Shown here: in pieces, positions 35,647-42,801 of the stretch
Position numbering within the stretch: position 1 is the first letter of the stretch
Layout of the letters: every line of letters begins with the position of its first letter
DNA from: Hyphomicrobiaceae bacterium
GTDB taxonomy: Bacteria; Pseudomonadota; Alphaproteobacteria; Rhizobiales; Hyphomicrobiaceae
Reading direction: 5' to 3'
DNA: 64,000 nt
Assembly: GCA_020638035.1 (NCBI GenBank)
Contig: JACKJI010000003.1
Span: forward strand, 124,001 to 188,000
The notes under the pieces: model-generated
What the model was told of the DNA's origin: nothing
Database searches by the model: none
Seen by the model: only the letters and a program-made list of their open reading frames with translations
Translations under genes and position numbers: made by a program

Positions 35647-36513
35647 TCACCATCCGCCCGAAGAGCCGCCGCCGCCGAAGCTGCCACCACCACCGCTGAA
35701 GCCGCCGCCGCCACCGCCGGACCAGCCGCCACCTGACCAGTCGCTGCTGCCTCCCGGGATAATGATGACGCGATCATTGAAACCGTTGCGCCGGCGCCGA
35801 CCAGAGCCGTGCGGCATTGTCTTGGCCTGCTGATACTGCGCGTAAATGATCCAGACGAAGATCGCGAGCCAGAAGGCCAGCATGATGAGTGCCGCGTAGT
35901 CGGGCTCTGGGCTGCGGCGCAGTCCTTTGGCCCTTTCCTTGACCGCCTCGGCGTCTCCGGTGACGACGTCCTTCATGTCGCGAACACCGGCGACAATGCC
36001 GCCCTGGAAATCGCCGCGCCGGAAACGCGGAAGGATCGAGTTCTCGATGATGAGCGTGCTCATGAGGTCGGTGAGATGGGGCTCCAGCCCGCGCCCCACC
36101 TCGATGCGGACCTTGCGCTCACTGGGTGCAACAATGAGCAAGGCGCCGTTGTCCTTGCCCTTCTGTCCAATGCCCCAGTGCCGGCCGAGCTGATAGCCGA
36201 AATCCTCGATCGGATATCCCTGCAAGGACGGCAGCGTCACTACGACGATCTGGTCGCTGGACTTTTGTTCGAGTTCGGCAAGTTCGGCGGTGAGCTGCGT
36301 CTCGGTTGCCGCGTCGATGAGACCTGCATTGTCGACGACCCGGCCGGTGAGCTTGGGGAATTGTGGTTCCGCCCATGCCGCGACGGAAAGCACGACATAG
36401 AGTGCCTGTACGAAGGTGAGCGCAAGAGCTGCGATTGCCCACGCCGGCAGCACAACATCACGGTGGCGCACCACCGTGACTTCGCCGTTCCAGCCAGCCA
36501 GCCTCGAAAGCAT
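35647..36513 (-). CDS. YgcG-type TPM domain protein with glycine-rich tail
   Basis: This 288-residue exported protein begins with a signal or anchor helix (AWAIAALALTFVQALYVVLS, with a plausible cleavage after AAWA before EPQFPKLTG). The TPM domain covers residues about 50-190: GRVVDNAGLIDAATETQLTAELAELEQKSSDQIVVVTL, GIGQKGKDNGALLIVAPSERKVRIEVGRGLE. A C-terminal helix (ALIMLAFWLAIFVWIIYAQ) anchors it, and the last 30 residues are almost all Gly/Ser/Trp, as is usual in YgcG. ATG 36513 is preferred, although the frame is open back to the end of lemA and a GTG 13 codons upstream is possible. It lies directly after lemA. Confidence 0.85.
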   Translation of the reverse strand: MLSRLAGWNGEVTVVRHRDVVLPAWAIAALALTFVQALYVVLSVAAWAEPQFPKLTGRVVDNAGLIDAATETQLTAELAELEQKSSDQIVVVTLPSLQGYPIEDFGYQLGRHWGIGQKGKDNGALLIVAPSERKVRIEVGRGLEPHLTDLMSTLIIENSILPRFRRGDFQGGIVAGVRDMKDVVTGDAEAVKERAKGLRRSPEPDYAALIMLAFWLAIFVWIIYAQYQQAKTMPHGSGRRRRNGFNDRVIIIPGGSSDWSGGGWSGGGGGGFSGGGGSFGGGGSSGGW

Positions 36514-36571
36514 CGGCGAGGGTTCCCGCTTTGGGTTTGCGGTCACGCGACGAACACGGTCGCAGCGCCGA

Positions 36572-37192
36572 TCAGTTCTTTTGGGTACCGAAGTCAACCT
36601 TAGGCGTCTTCACCTCTTCTGCCGGGATGTCGAAGGTCGCCATCTCCTGCGAGCCCGGGTACATGAACGCCTTCCACCAGCGGCCCGGTATGGTCTTCAG
36701 CTCGGTATTGTAGACGCGGACGGAGTTGATGTAGTCGCGCCGCGCGATCGCGATGCGGTTCTCCGTATTCTCGATCTGGTTCTGCAAGGCGATGAAGTTC
36801 TGCCCGGACTTGATGTCGGGATATCGCTCGATGACGGCGAGAAGGCGCGACAACGCGCCCGACAGCTGACCCTGCGCTTCCTGGAACGTCTTCATCGCTG
36901 CCGGATTCGTCAGGATGTCGGACGGGATCTGAACCTGCGTCGCCTTCGCGCGCGCCTCAACGACATCGGTGAGAACCTTACGTTCCTGTTCGGCAAATCC
37001 CTTCACCGTCTCGACCAGGTTGGGGATCAGATCGGAGCGGCGCTTGTACTGGTTGAGGACCTCCGACCACGCAGCCTTCGCCGACTGTTCGTAGGTGGGG
37101 ATGTTATTGATGCCGCAGCCGGCGAGCGGCAGGCTCAACATCAAAACTGCGGCAAGTGCGATCGAGCGGGCGGCTGAAGGGGTAGGGCTCAT
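36572..37192 (-). CDS. lemA: LemA family lipoprotein
   Basis: This 206-residue envelope protein starts with a lipoprotein signal: SIALAAVLMLSLPLAGCG, with lipobox LAGC placing the mature Cys at about residue 26. The LemA helical body follows: YEQSAKAAWSEVLNQYKRRSDLIPNLVETVKGFAEQERKVLTDVVEARAKA, then QGQLSGALSRLLAVIERYPDIKSGQNFIALQNQIENTENRIAIARRDYINSVRVYNT. The near-invariant NxYxRRxDLIPNLV core is present. ATG 37192 follows GGAGG at 8-base spacing; longer starts are not needed. It heads the lemA-ygcG-tpm unit, and coexistence with YgcG is a very common arrangement, though the joint role is not established. Confidence 0.92.
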   Translation of the reverse strand: MSPTPSAARSIALAAVLMLSLPLAGCGINNIPTYEQSAKAAWSEVLNQYKRRSDLIPNLVETVKGFAEQERKVLTDVVEARAKATQVQIPSDILTNPAAMKTFQEAQGQLSGALSRLLAVIERYPDIKSGQNFIALQNQIENTENRIAIARRDYINSVRVYNTELKTIPGRWWKAFMYPGSQEMATFDIPAEEVKTPKVDFGTQKN

Positions 37193-37540
37193 GACGCGAA
37201 ACCTCCGGAGGAAGCGGTTGGCACCCGTGGTACAGGAACGTCGCCCAGGTGTGCAAGCAACGTTGCCCGAAAGCAGGATCATCCGCCCACGTGGCAGACG
37301 GCACCATAGAACGTAGGTCGACGCTTGGCGGGCGCTTATCATATCGCGGTAATGCATCGACAAGGCGACAATGAGAAACTGAACATTTACCGGTTAACCC
37401 GCCGTGGCTTCGGTCGATCTCCCTTGTCCGCTAGGATCTGACGTGGCGGAGGGCGCGAGAAGCACTCCTCTTTCAACACATCCGCAAAACTGTTTGACAG
37501 GCATTTTGTTCCGCCTGAGCGTTCGAGGAGTCGTCGTCCC
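37193..37540. other. Divergent intergenic region between lemA and the repeat protein gene
   Basis: No supported gene. It should hold the promoters of lemA (minus) and of the secreted repeat protein (plus). A strong GAGGAG (37527-37532) lies just before the latter. Confidence 0.4.
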
Positions 37541-38305
37541 ATGAGCTTGCGTAATGTAGCCATTGCAGCCACCGTCTGCGCAGGCGCGGTGCTTTCCACC
37601 GGCACGGCACAGGCCTTCGACCGCGACTGCGGTGGCCATGCTGTTGCCTGCTACGAGAAGGTTCGTACACCTGATGTCTACGCCACGCTCGCGCGCAAGG
37701 TAGAGATCCGGCCGGCAAGCCGCGAGGTCGTCGAAACGCCGGCAATCTACGGGCGTCGACTGAAGCGCGTCGCCGTCGCGCCGGGGCAGGTACATCGGGT
37801 CCGCGAGCCCGCAGTCTATGCGACGCGGCTGAAGCGCGTTCTGTTGCGCCCGGCGCGGGTAAGCTACGAGCACATCCCCGCAAAGGTGGAGCGGGTACGC
37901 GAGCGGGTCCAGGTCAGTGATGGCGGTTATCGCTGGGAACATCGCCGTTCCCTGTTCGGGCGCGAGCGCCTGTGCAAAGTGCGCGGCCGCCCGGTGTACA
38001 AGACGGTAACCCGCGACGTCGTCGTTCGCCCTGCCGAGCGGGTGCGTCACGTGACGCCGGCGGTTTACGAGCACGTTTCCGAGCGCATCCTCGTCCGCGA
38101 GGCGCGCACGCGAAAGGTCTATACGCCGGCCGTCACGGCGATCACACACCGCACGGTTCTGCTCAAGCCGGCGGAGCGCCGCGTCATTACCCGTCCAGCC
38201 GTCGTCGGCACCGTCCATGAGCGCGTCCGCGTGCGCAAGGGCGGCTATTCCTGGCGCGCCTCTCATGGCCATCGTTCGCTCTTCGGCCACGTACTCGATC
38301 GCTGA
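37541..38305 (+). CDS. Secreted basic protein with internal repeats, function unknown
   Basis: A 254-residue protein with a clear signal peptide (SLRNVAIAATVCAGAVLSTGTAQA, cleavage likely before FDRDC). The mature part is very basic and built of degenerate repeats of roughly 30 residues around the pattern PAVYxxxxxRVLVRPARxxx: TPAIYGRRLKRVAVAPGQ, EPAVYATRLKRVLLRPAR, TPAVYEHVSERILVREAR, TPAVTAITHRTVLLKPAE, RPAVVGTVHERVRVRKG. A second motif, GGYRWEHRRSLFG and GGYSWRASHGHRSLFG, occurs twice and divides the protein in two. The protein is not a family I can name; its basic charge and repeats suggest binding to an acidic polymer at the cell surface, which is inference. GAGGAG precedes ATG 37541 at good spacing. 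Confidence 0.72.
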   Translation: MSLRNVAIAATVCAGAVLSTGTAQAFDRDCGGHAVACYEKVRTPDVYATLARKVEIRPASREVVETPAIYGRRLKRVAVAPGQVHRVREPAVYATRLKRVLLRPARVSYEHIPAKVERVRERVQVSDGGYRWEHRRSLFGRERLCKVRGRPVYKTVTRDVVVRPAERVRHVTPAVYEHVSERILVREARTRKVYTPAVTAITHRTVLLKPAERRVITRPAVVGTVHERVRVRKGGYSWRASHGHRSLFGHVLDR

Positions 38306-38499
38306 CGCCGGCAACCAGCTACGAACATGGTCGGGATCCTGCGGCCCTGGGGACGCAGCCGGTCACACGCAGGTCCCCGCGGCTGGCACGACTTTGTCGG
38401 GGACGGGTAGCGCTGGCCTCGCTTTGGCCGATATTATCTGGTTGCCCTCGAACCCCACCGGGGCGAGGATGAAGCGGGCAATCTAGGGGCGGGGCCGCG

Positions 38500-39366
38500 A
38501 TGCGCAAGACCGTGGCGGTCATGAATACCAAGGGCGGCGTCGGAAAGTCGACACTGGTGCTGGCCTTGGCGGAGACGCTTTCGGCCTTCCACGGCAAGAA
38601 CGTGCTTGTCATCGATAGCGATTCCCAGGCGAGCGTGTCGAGCATGCTGGTGCCCGTACAGGGCCTGCACAAGCTCCAGACCGAGAGCACCACCGTCGTC
38701 GATTATCTGGTGGCCACCGTCCTGCGCGGCACGGAGGTCAACTGGACCGATTATGTCGTGCGCGATGTCTCCGACGTCGAGGAGGCCCGCACCATCTTCC
38801 TCATTCCCAGCGACATGCAGCTGACGCTGTTCGAGCGTGAGGTATCGAAGGAAGATCTCCACGCACGCTTGCGCCAGGCCATCCGCCGCCTGCTCGCAGA
38901 GGTCAGCCAGGTCTTCGATATCATCCTCATCGACTGCCCGCCGGGACTGTCAGTGTTGACGGAAAGTTGGCTGCGCGAGGCAGATTTTCATCTCTCGCCG
39001 ACCAAGCCGGATTACGTGTCGTTGTGCGGGCTCGAGGTCTTCCGCCGCTTCAAGGCGCTCAATCCGGAAATGGGCTTTGCGCAGAACCTTGGCGTCATCG
39101 TCAACATGAAGGACATGCGCTCTGAATCGGATGCCGATTACGAGGCCTGGCTGAAGCAACACCCGGAGAATCGCTGCTTCTCGACGGCGCTGCCTTACCT
39201 GCGCATGCTACAGGATGCCGCGCGCTTCCAGACCGGGCGTTCGTTCCTGGGCAAATATCCGGGCGAGGCGGGCCGCGCGGTGCGCGCCGTAACCGACGAG
39301 CTTGTCGCCCGTCTGGCGCTCGAGGCGGGCAAGCCGCAGCCTCGCAAGGAAAGCCAGAGCGCGTGA
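38500..39366 (+). CDS. ParA/MinD-like P-loop ATPase
   Basis: A 288-residue ATPase with the deviant Walker A motif of the ParA family: NTKGGVGKST (residues 9-18), where the first Lys acts in trans in a dimer. Walker A' VLVIDSDSQAS and Walker B FDIILIDCPPGLS follow. Members move cargo such as plasmids, chromosome origins, chemotaxis arrays or pili along the nucleoid or membrane. It is shorter and more divergent than chromosomal ParA, and no parB or parS site is adjacent, so chromosome partition is unlikely. The partner and cargo cannot be read from the context; it lies alone between the repeat protein gene and tRNA-Gly. Confidence 0.85.
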   Translation: MRKTVAVMNTKGGVGKSTLVLALAETLSAFHGKNVLVIDSDSQASVSSMLVPVQGLHKLQTESTTVVDYLVATVLRGTEVNWTDYVVRDVSDVEEARTIFLIPSDMQLTLFEREVSKEDLHARLRQAIRRLLAEVSQVFDIILIDCPPGLSVLTESWLREADFHLSPTKPDYVSLCGLEVFRRFKALNPEMGFAQNLGVIVNMKDMRSESDADYEAWLKQHPENRCFSTALPYLRMLQDAARFQTGRSFLGKYPGEAGRAVRAVTDELVARLALEAGKPQPRKESQSA

Positions 39367-39432
39367 CGCGACGAGTGCGCTTGTCTCCGTTCGCATCCAC
39401 CGTTGGGAGCGTGCGAGACGAACTCCAAAGAC

Positions 39433-39462
39433 CTAAAAAGCGAAAGGCCGCACATGGCGGCC
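39433..39462 (-). terminator. Rho-independent terminator for tRNA-Gly
   Basis: On the minus strand GGCCGC and GCGGCC (39457-39462 with 39446-39451) form a 6-bp stem with a CATGT loop, followed by TTTCGCTTTTT. It lies about 25 nt downstream of the tRNA-Gly 3' end. Confidence 0.75.
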
Positions 39463-39485
39463 CTCTCGACTGAAGAAGAGAGAAT

Positions 39486-39560
39486 TGGAGCGGGCGAAGG
39501 GATTCGAACCCTCGACCCCAACCTTGGCAAGGTTGTGCTCTACCCCTGAGCTACACCCGC
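39486..39560 (-). tRNA. tRNA-Gly (anticodon GCC)
   Basis: Minus-strand reading gives acceptor GCGGGTG paired with CGCCCGC (allowing G-T), D arm GTAGCTCAGGGGTAGAGC, anticodon stem CAACC/GGTTG around TTGCCAA with anticodon GCC at 39526-39528, T arm GAGGGTTCGAATCCCTT, discriminator T and an encoded CCA. It is 75 nt long and is the main glycine tRNA of a GC-rich genome. Confidence 0.96.
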
Positions 39561-39903
39561 AGTCCAACAGGGTAATCGCCGCGCTTGCGCGCAGCGGAGC
39601 CGTCTTATGGCGCAAGTCCCGAGCGAATGCAAGTGCCGATCCTGGCGATGGTTGCAGACCTGACCGAGTGCCCCATCAGAAGCCACTTCCGACCGTCCGA
39701 CGGCCAGCTCGTGATCCCGTGATCGCCGGGTTTTCAGGCATCGGAAACCGCGCAATGGCCGTCTGGCGGACGGCCGCGCCGTAACGGCCAATGCTGCTCC
39801 GGGGACTTGCGGCTTCTGACCTGGGTGGGTAGACCCGATAGCGACGAGCCATTCGCGATCATTTCGCGCCGCTCCCGCCTATCGCCAGTGTCAACCGGTG
39901 CCG
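39561..39903. other. Intergenic region upstream of the ProX-like gene
   Basis: No supported gene; frames here are short and unlike any family I know. It should contain the promoter of the minus-strand tRNA-Gly and of the plus-strand ProX-like gene. Confidence 0.4.
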
Positions 39904-40473
39904 ATGATTGATACCGAAAGCAACGATGGGCCGATCCGCGCCTGTGGCCCCGTGCCCGCCACGCGCCAGGATCTCTTCGCCATCCTCGACCGTCTCGGCA
40001 TCAAAACCCGGACCGTCGATCATGCCCCCGTCTTCACGGTGGCCGAAAGCGAAGCACTCGAGCGCGACATCCCGGGCGGCCACACCAAGAACCTGTTCTT
40101 GAAGGATAATAAGGGCAAACTCTTCCTGGTCGTGGCAGAAAGTCACACGCAGGTGGACCTCAAGGCGGTGTCACACCGTCTCGGTGCCGGCAGATTCAGT
40201 TTCGGCAAGCCGGACCTGCTGATGGAGGTGCTTGGTGTTGCGCCGGGCTCGGTCACAGCCTTTGCCGTCATGAATGACGTGTCCCGTCGCGTGTCGGTGG
40301 TGATTGACGCACGCCTCATGCAGTTTGACACGGTCAATTGCCACCCGCTCGCCAATGCGGCAACGACCAACATTGCGCGCACCGACCTTTTCCGCTTCTT
40401 ATCCGCGTGCGGCCACGAGCCGCGCGTGATGGCTCTGGGCGCCGAGGGAGACCGATCGGCATCGGGGCGGTGA
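39904..40473 (+). CDS. YbaK/ProX-type prolyl-tRNA editing domain protein
   Basis: A 189-residue free-standing editing domain. The family hydrolyses mischarged tRNAs, mostly Ala- or Cys-tRNA-Pro, in the cytoplasm. Visible family features are FAILDRLGIKTRTVDHAPVFTVAESEAL, GGHTKNLFLKDNKGKLFLVVAESH with the conserved Lys-Asn pair, and SRLGAGRFSFGKPDLL-like GAGRFSFGKPD, ending with GSVTAFAVMND. The layout (beginning about 20 residues before the domain and ending with FLSACGHEP) is the ProXp-ala/PrdX type rather than YbaK. ATG 39904 is chosen over GTG 39898. A short gap leads to the CnoX-like gene, so co-transcription is possible. Confidence 0.88.
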   Translation: MIDTESNDGPIRACGPVPATRQDLFAILDRLGIKTRTVDHAPVFTVAESEALERDIPGGHTKNLFLKDNKGKLFLVVAESHTQVDLKAVSHRLGAGRFSFGKPDLLMEVLGVAPGSVTAFAVMNDVSRRVSVVIDARLMQFDTVNCHPLANAATTNIARTDLFRFLSACGHEPRVMALGAEGDRSASGR

Positions 40474-40552
40474 AGCACGACAGGGCCTTGGGCGGGCGCT
40501 TGGGGCTTTCGGCATTGCATCCTATATCCTGGATGCGAGCGAGGAGGATGAC

Positions 40553-41470
40553 ATGGACATTGGATCTGGAGATCGGGTTGCCGCGGCTGGCGCGGGTGGT
40601 GCCGATCTCATCAAGGACTCCTCGACCGCGGGCTTCACGCGCGATGTGATCGAGGCGTCGAAAACGGCACTGGTGCTGGTCGATTTCTGGGCCTCGTGGT
40701 GCGGCCCTTGCCGTACGCTTGGTCCGATTTTGGAAAAAGTGGTCAAAGCCTATGGCGGCAAGGTCCGCCTGGTGAAGATCGATACGGACGAACATCAAAC
40801 CATTGCCGGACAGTTGCGCATTCAGTCGTTGCCGACCGTCTATGCTTTCCGAGACGGCAAGCCGGTCGACGGCTTCATGGGCGCGCTTCCCGAAAGCCAG
40901 GTGCGCTCCTTCATCGACCGTCTGTTGGGTGATGAGGCCGGTGACACCCTTGAGGAGGCGATGGCAGCGGCCGAAGCGGCCATCGAGGGCGGCGATCTGC
41001 AGGCGGCTGCCGAGATATATGCCGCTGTTTTGCAGGAGGACCAGCTCAATCCATCGGCGCTGGCTGGCCTTGCCAAATGCTACCTCAAGAGCGGCGATAC
41101 GGAGCGGGCCGAGCAGACCATCGGTCTCGTCCCGCCCGATAAGCGCTCCAACGCCGCCGTCGAAGCAGTACGTGCCGCACTCGCGCTGTCGCGCAAGACC
41201 AGCGATGCCGGTGATGCGGCCGAGCTGGAGCGGCGACTTGCCACCGATCCCGCCGACCTGCAGACTCGCTATGATCTGGCGATCGCCTTGGCAGCCAAGG
41301 GCTTCAAGTCGGAGGCGGTCGATCATCTGGTTGAGGTCGTCCGTCGCCAGCGCACATGGAACGAGGAGGCCGCGCGCAAGCAGCTCGTCCAGTTCTTCGA
41401 GGCCTGGGGGCCGAAAGACCCGGTCACGCTGGAAGGACGCCGCAAGCTTTCGTCCGTCCTGTTCTCTTGA
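40553..41470 (+). CDS. cnoX: Thioredoxin-TPR protein (CnoX/YbbN-like)
   Basis: This 305-residue protein joins a thioredoxin domain (residues about 30-130) to helical TPR-like repeats (about 140-300). The active site is WASWCGPCRTL, an intact WCGPC as in alphaproteobacterial CnoX, and unlike E. coli CnoX which lacks redox activity. The cis-Pro loop is SLPTVYAF. The TPR part has AAAEAAIEGGDLQAAAEIYAAVLQEDQLNPSALAGLAKCYLKSGD. CnoX proteins protect substrates from over-oxidation and hand them to GroEL. A strong AGGAGG (40541-40546) precedes ATG 40553. Immediately downstream is the Lon N-domain gene, so the two may form a protein-quality unit. Confidence 0.88.
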   Translation: MDIGSGDRVAAAGAGGADLIKDSSTAGFTRDVIEASKTALVLVDFWASWCGPCRTLGPILEKVVKAYGGKVRLVKIDTDEHQTIAGQLRIQSLPTVYAFRDGKPVDGFMGALPESQVRSFIDRLLGDEAGDTLEEAMAAAEAAIEGGDLQAAAEIYAAVLQEDQLNPSALAGLAKCYLKSGDTERAEQTIGLVPPDKRSNAAVEAVRAALALSRKTSDAGDAAELERRLATDPADLQTRYDLAIALAAKGFKSEAVDHLVEVVRRQRTWNEEAARKQLVQFFEAWGPKDPVTLEGRRKLSSVLFS

Positions 41471-41554
41471 TCGCTGCCGCGCAGCGGCTGCGGTTCTGGC
41501 GTCTGGGTGATCCTCGGATTGACCAGTCTGGCGTGGCAAGAAGGAAGCAGCGCA

Positions 41555-42244
41555 TTGGGCACAACGGATCGATACCACGGACCCGGCGACCTGCCTGGTG
41601 AGCTGCCGTTGTTCCCATTGAGTGGCGCCATCCTGCTGCCGCGCGCTACGCTGCCACTCAATGTCTTCGAGCCGCGCTACCTGGAGATGGTCGACGATGT
41701 CATGAGCGGCAAGCGACTCATCGGCATCATCCAGCCCGATCTGCCGGGTGATCGGACGACGCGCATCGAAAGCCCCAAGGGAAGCACCAGCCCGTTGAAG
41801 CCCGTTGGTTGTGCGGGCCGCGTCACAACCTATCAGGAACTCGACGACGGCCGCATTCTTCTGACGTTGACCGGCATCGCACGCTTCCGCCTGCTCGAAG
41901 AACGTACAAGCGAGAAACCATATCGCACTGCTCGCATCGGCTGGGGTGATTATGCGGGTGATTTCAGCGCCGGTCTGGGTGAGAGTTCGGTTGACCGGGA
42001 GGCCCTGCTGCGCGTGCTGCGACGCTATCTGGATGCCAGTCGCATGCAAGCCGACTGGCCGGTCATCCTGAAATCGTCGAGCGAGTTCCTGGTCAATGCG
42101 CTCGCTGTCATGAGCCCTTACGGTGCGGAAGAAAAGCAGGCGTTGCTCGAGGCGCCGAGCCTGAAGGCGCGCGCTGAGGTTCTGGTTGCGCTGGCCGAGA
42201 TGGAACTGGCGGCTGGCAGTCGCGGTGGCGGGATGATCCAGTAA
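41555..42244 (+). CDS. Lon N-terminal (LON substrate-binding) domain protein
   Basis: A 229-residue stand-alone LAN/LON domain: ELPLFPLSGAILLPRATLPLNVFEPRYLEMVDDVM at the start, then RLIGIIQPD and GCAGRVTTYQELDDGRILLTLTGIARFRL, and a helical C-terminal region. It lacks the AAA+ and protease domains of Lon. Its role is unknown; it probably binds unfolded protein. The start is uncertain: TTG 41555 gives the family-like beginning (GTTDRYHGPGDLP) with AAGGAAG well spaced, whereas GTG 41507 is the longer alternative. It commonly sits between a CnoX-like thioredoxin and a Trm112-like gene in Hyphomicrobiales, as it does here. Confidence 0.85.
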   Translation: MGTTDRYHGPGDLPGELPLFPLSGAILLPRATLPLNVFEPRYLEMVDDVMSGKRLIGIIQPDLPGDRTTRIESPKGSTSPLKPVGCAGRVTTYQELDDGRILLTLTGIARFRLLEERTSEKPYRTARIGWGDYAGDFSAGLGESSVDREALLRVLRRYLDASRMQADWPVILKSSSEFLVNALAVMSPYGAEEKQALLEAPSLKARAEVLVALAEMELAAGSRGGGMIQ

Positions 42245-42292
42245 CGCCACTCCGGTGGTGCCCCGTTGGCGCAACGCGCATGGAGGTCGTGA

Positions 42293-42508
42293 ATGTCCGC
42301 GAGTGAGGCCGCATCCGGCGAGCGCGAGATTGATCCAGCCCTGTTGCGTCTGCTCGTTTGCCCCGTGACCAAGCGTCCGCTCGCCTATGATAAGGTGCGC
42401 CAGGAACTCGTCTCACGCGCGGCAGGCTTGGCTTACCCGATCCGCGACGGCGTTCCCCTCCTCACGCTCGATGCTGCCCGAGACTTGACGGACGACGAGG
42501 CGCCTTGA
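42293..42508 (+). CDS. Trm112 family protein
   Basis: A 71-residue Trm112-like protein (UPF0434/YcaR type). The core is LLRLLVCPVTKRPLAYD, followed by ELVSRAAGLAYPIRDGVPLLTLDAARDL. Only one Cys (VCPVTK) of the eukaryotic zinc site remains, as is normal for bacterial members. Trm112 activates methyltransferases in eukaryotes and archaea; bacterial function is little known. GGAGGT (42282-42287) precedes ATG 42293. It is the last gene of the cnoX-LON-trm112 set. Confidence 0.88.
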   Translation: MSASEAASGEREIDPALLRLLVCPVTKRPLAYDKVRQELVSRAAGLAYPIRDGVPLLTLDAARDLTDDEAP

Positions 42509-42801
42509 GCTAGAGCCTTATCGTCTGAGGTGGAAGCGCTTGGGCTTCCATCGAAGGCGTGAATCAGTCTCTCAAACAAGATCTTAGAGCAGGCCGCGAT
42601 CGTGGAAGTGATTCCAGCAAGGTCGGACCTGCTCTAATGCGATGGCGGCAGGGCCACCGGGCAGCCGTTTGCTGGTGCGCTCTATGCTCGTTCGGCTGCC
42701 CCCCGCACCCGAGCTGGGACAACCATTCATCGTTTATTGACCGATCTGCTTGAGCCTTTTTCAAAGGCCGTGTGGTTGCTTGGAAGCACGATCAGTGAGA
42801 T
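42509..42801. other. Intergenic region dominated by palindromic repeat
   Basis: It holds the composite repeat at 42531-42641. The last 160 bp before the histidine kinase contain no supported gene. Confidence 0.4.
42531..42641. repeat. Palindromic repeat element
   Basis: Two nested inverted repeats: TGGAAGC/GCTTCCA (42531-42537 with 42544-42550) and TTAGAGCAGG/CCTGCTCTAA (42584-42593 with 42628-42637), both perfect. The last 23 bases (42619-42641) recur at 15213-15235 with one change. It lies just after the Trm112 gene and might double as its terminator. Confidence 0.65.

Noticed and set aside
38500..39366. Chromosomal partition locus or replication origin
   Set aside because: No parB, parS repeat, gidA/gidB or DnaA-box cluster is adjacent.
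40334..42274. Minus-strand open frame of 646 codons
   Set aside because: It covers three plus-strand genes (ProX-like, CnoX-like, LON domain) with clear motifs; the antisense peptide shows none.
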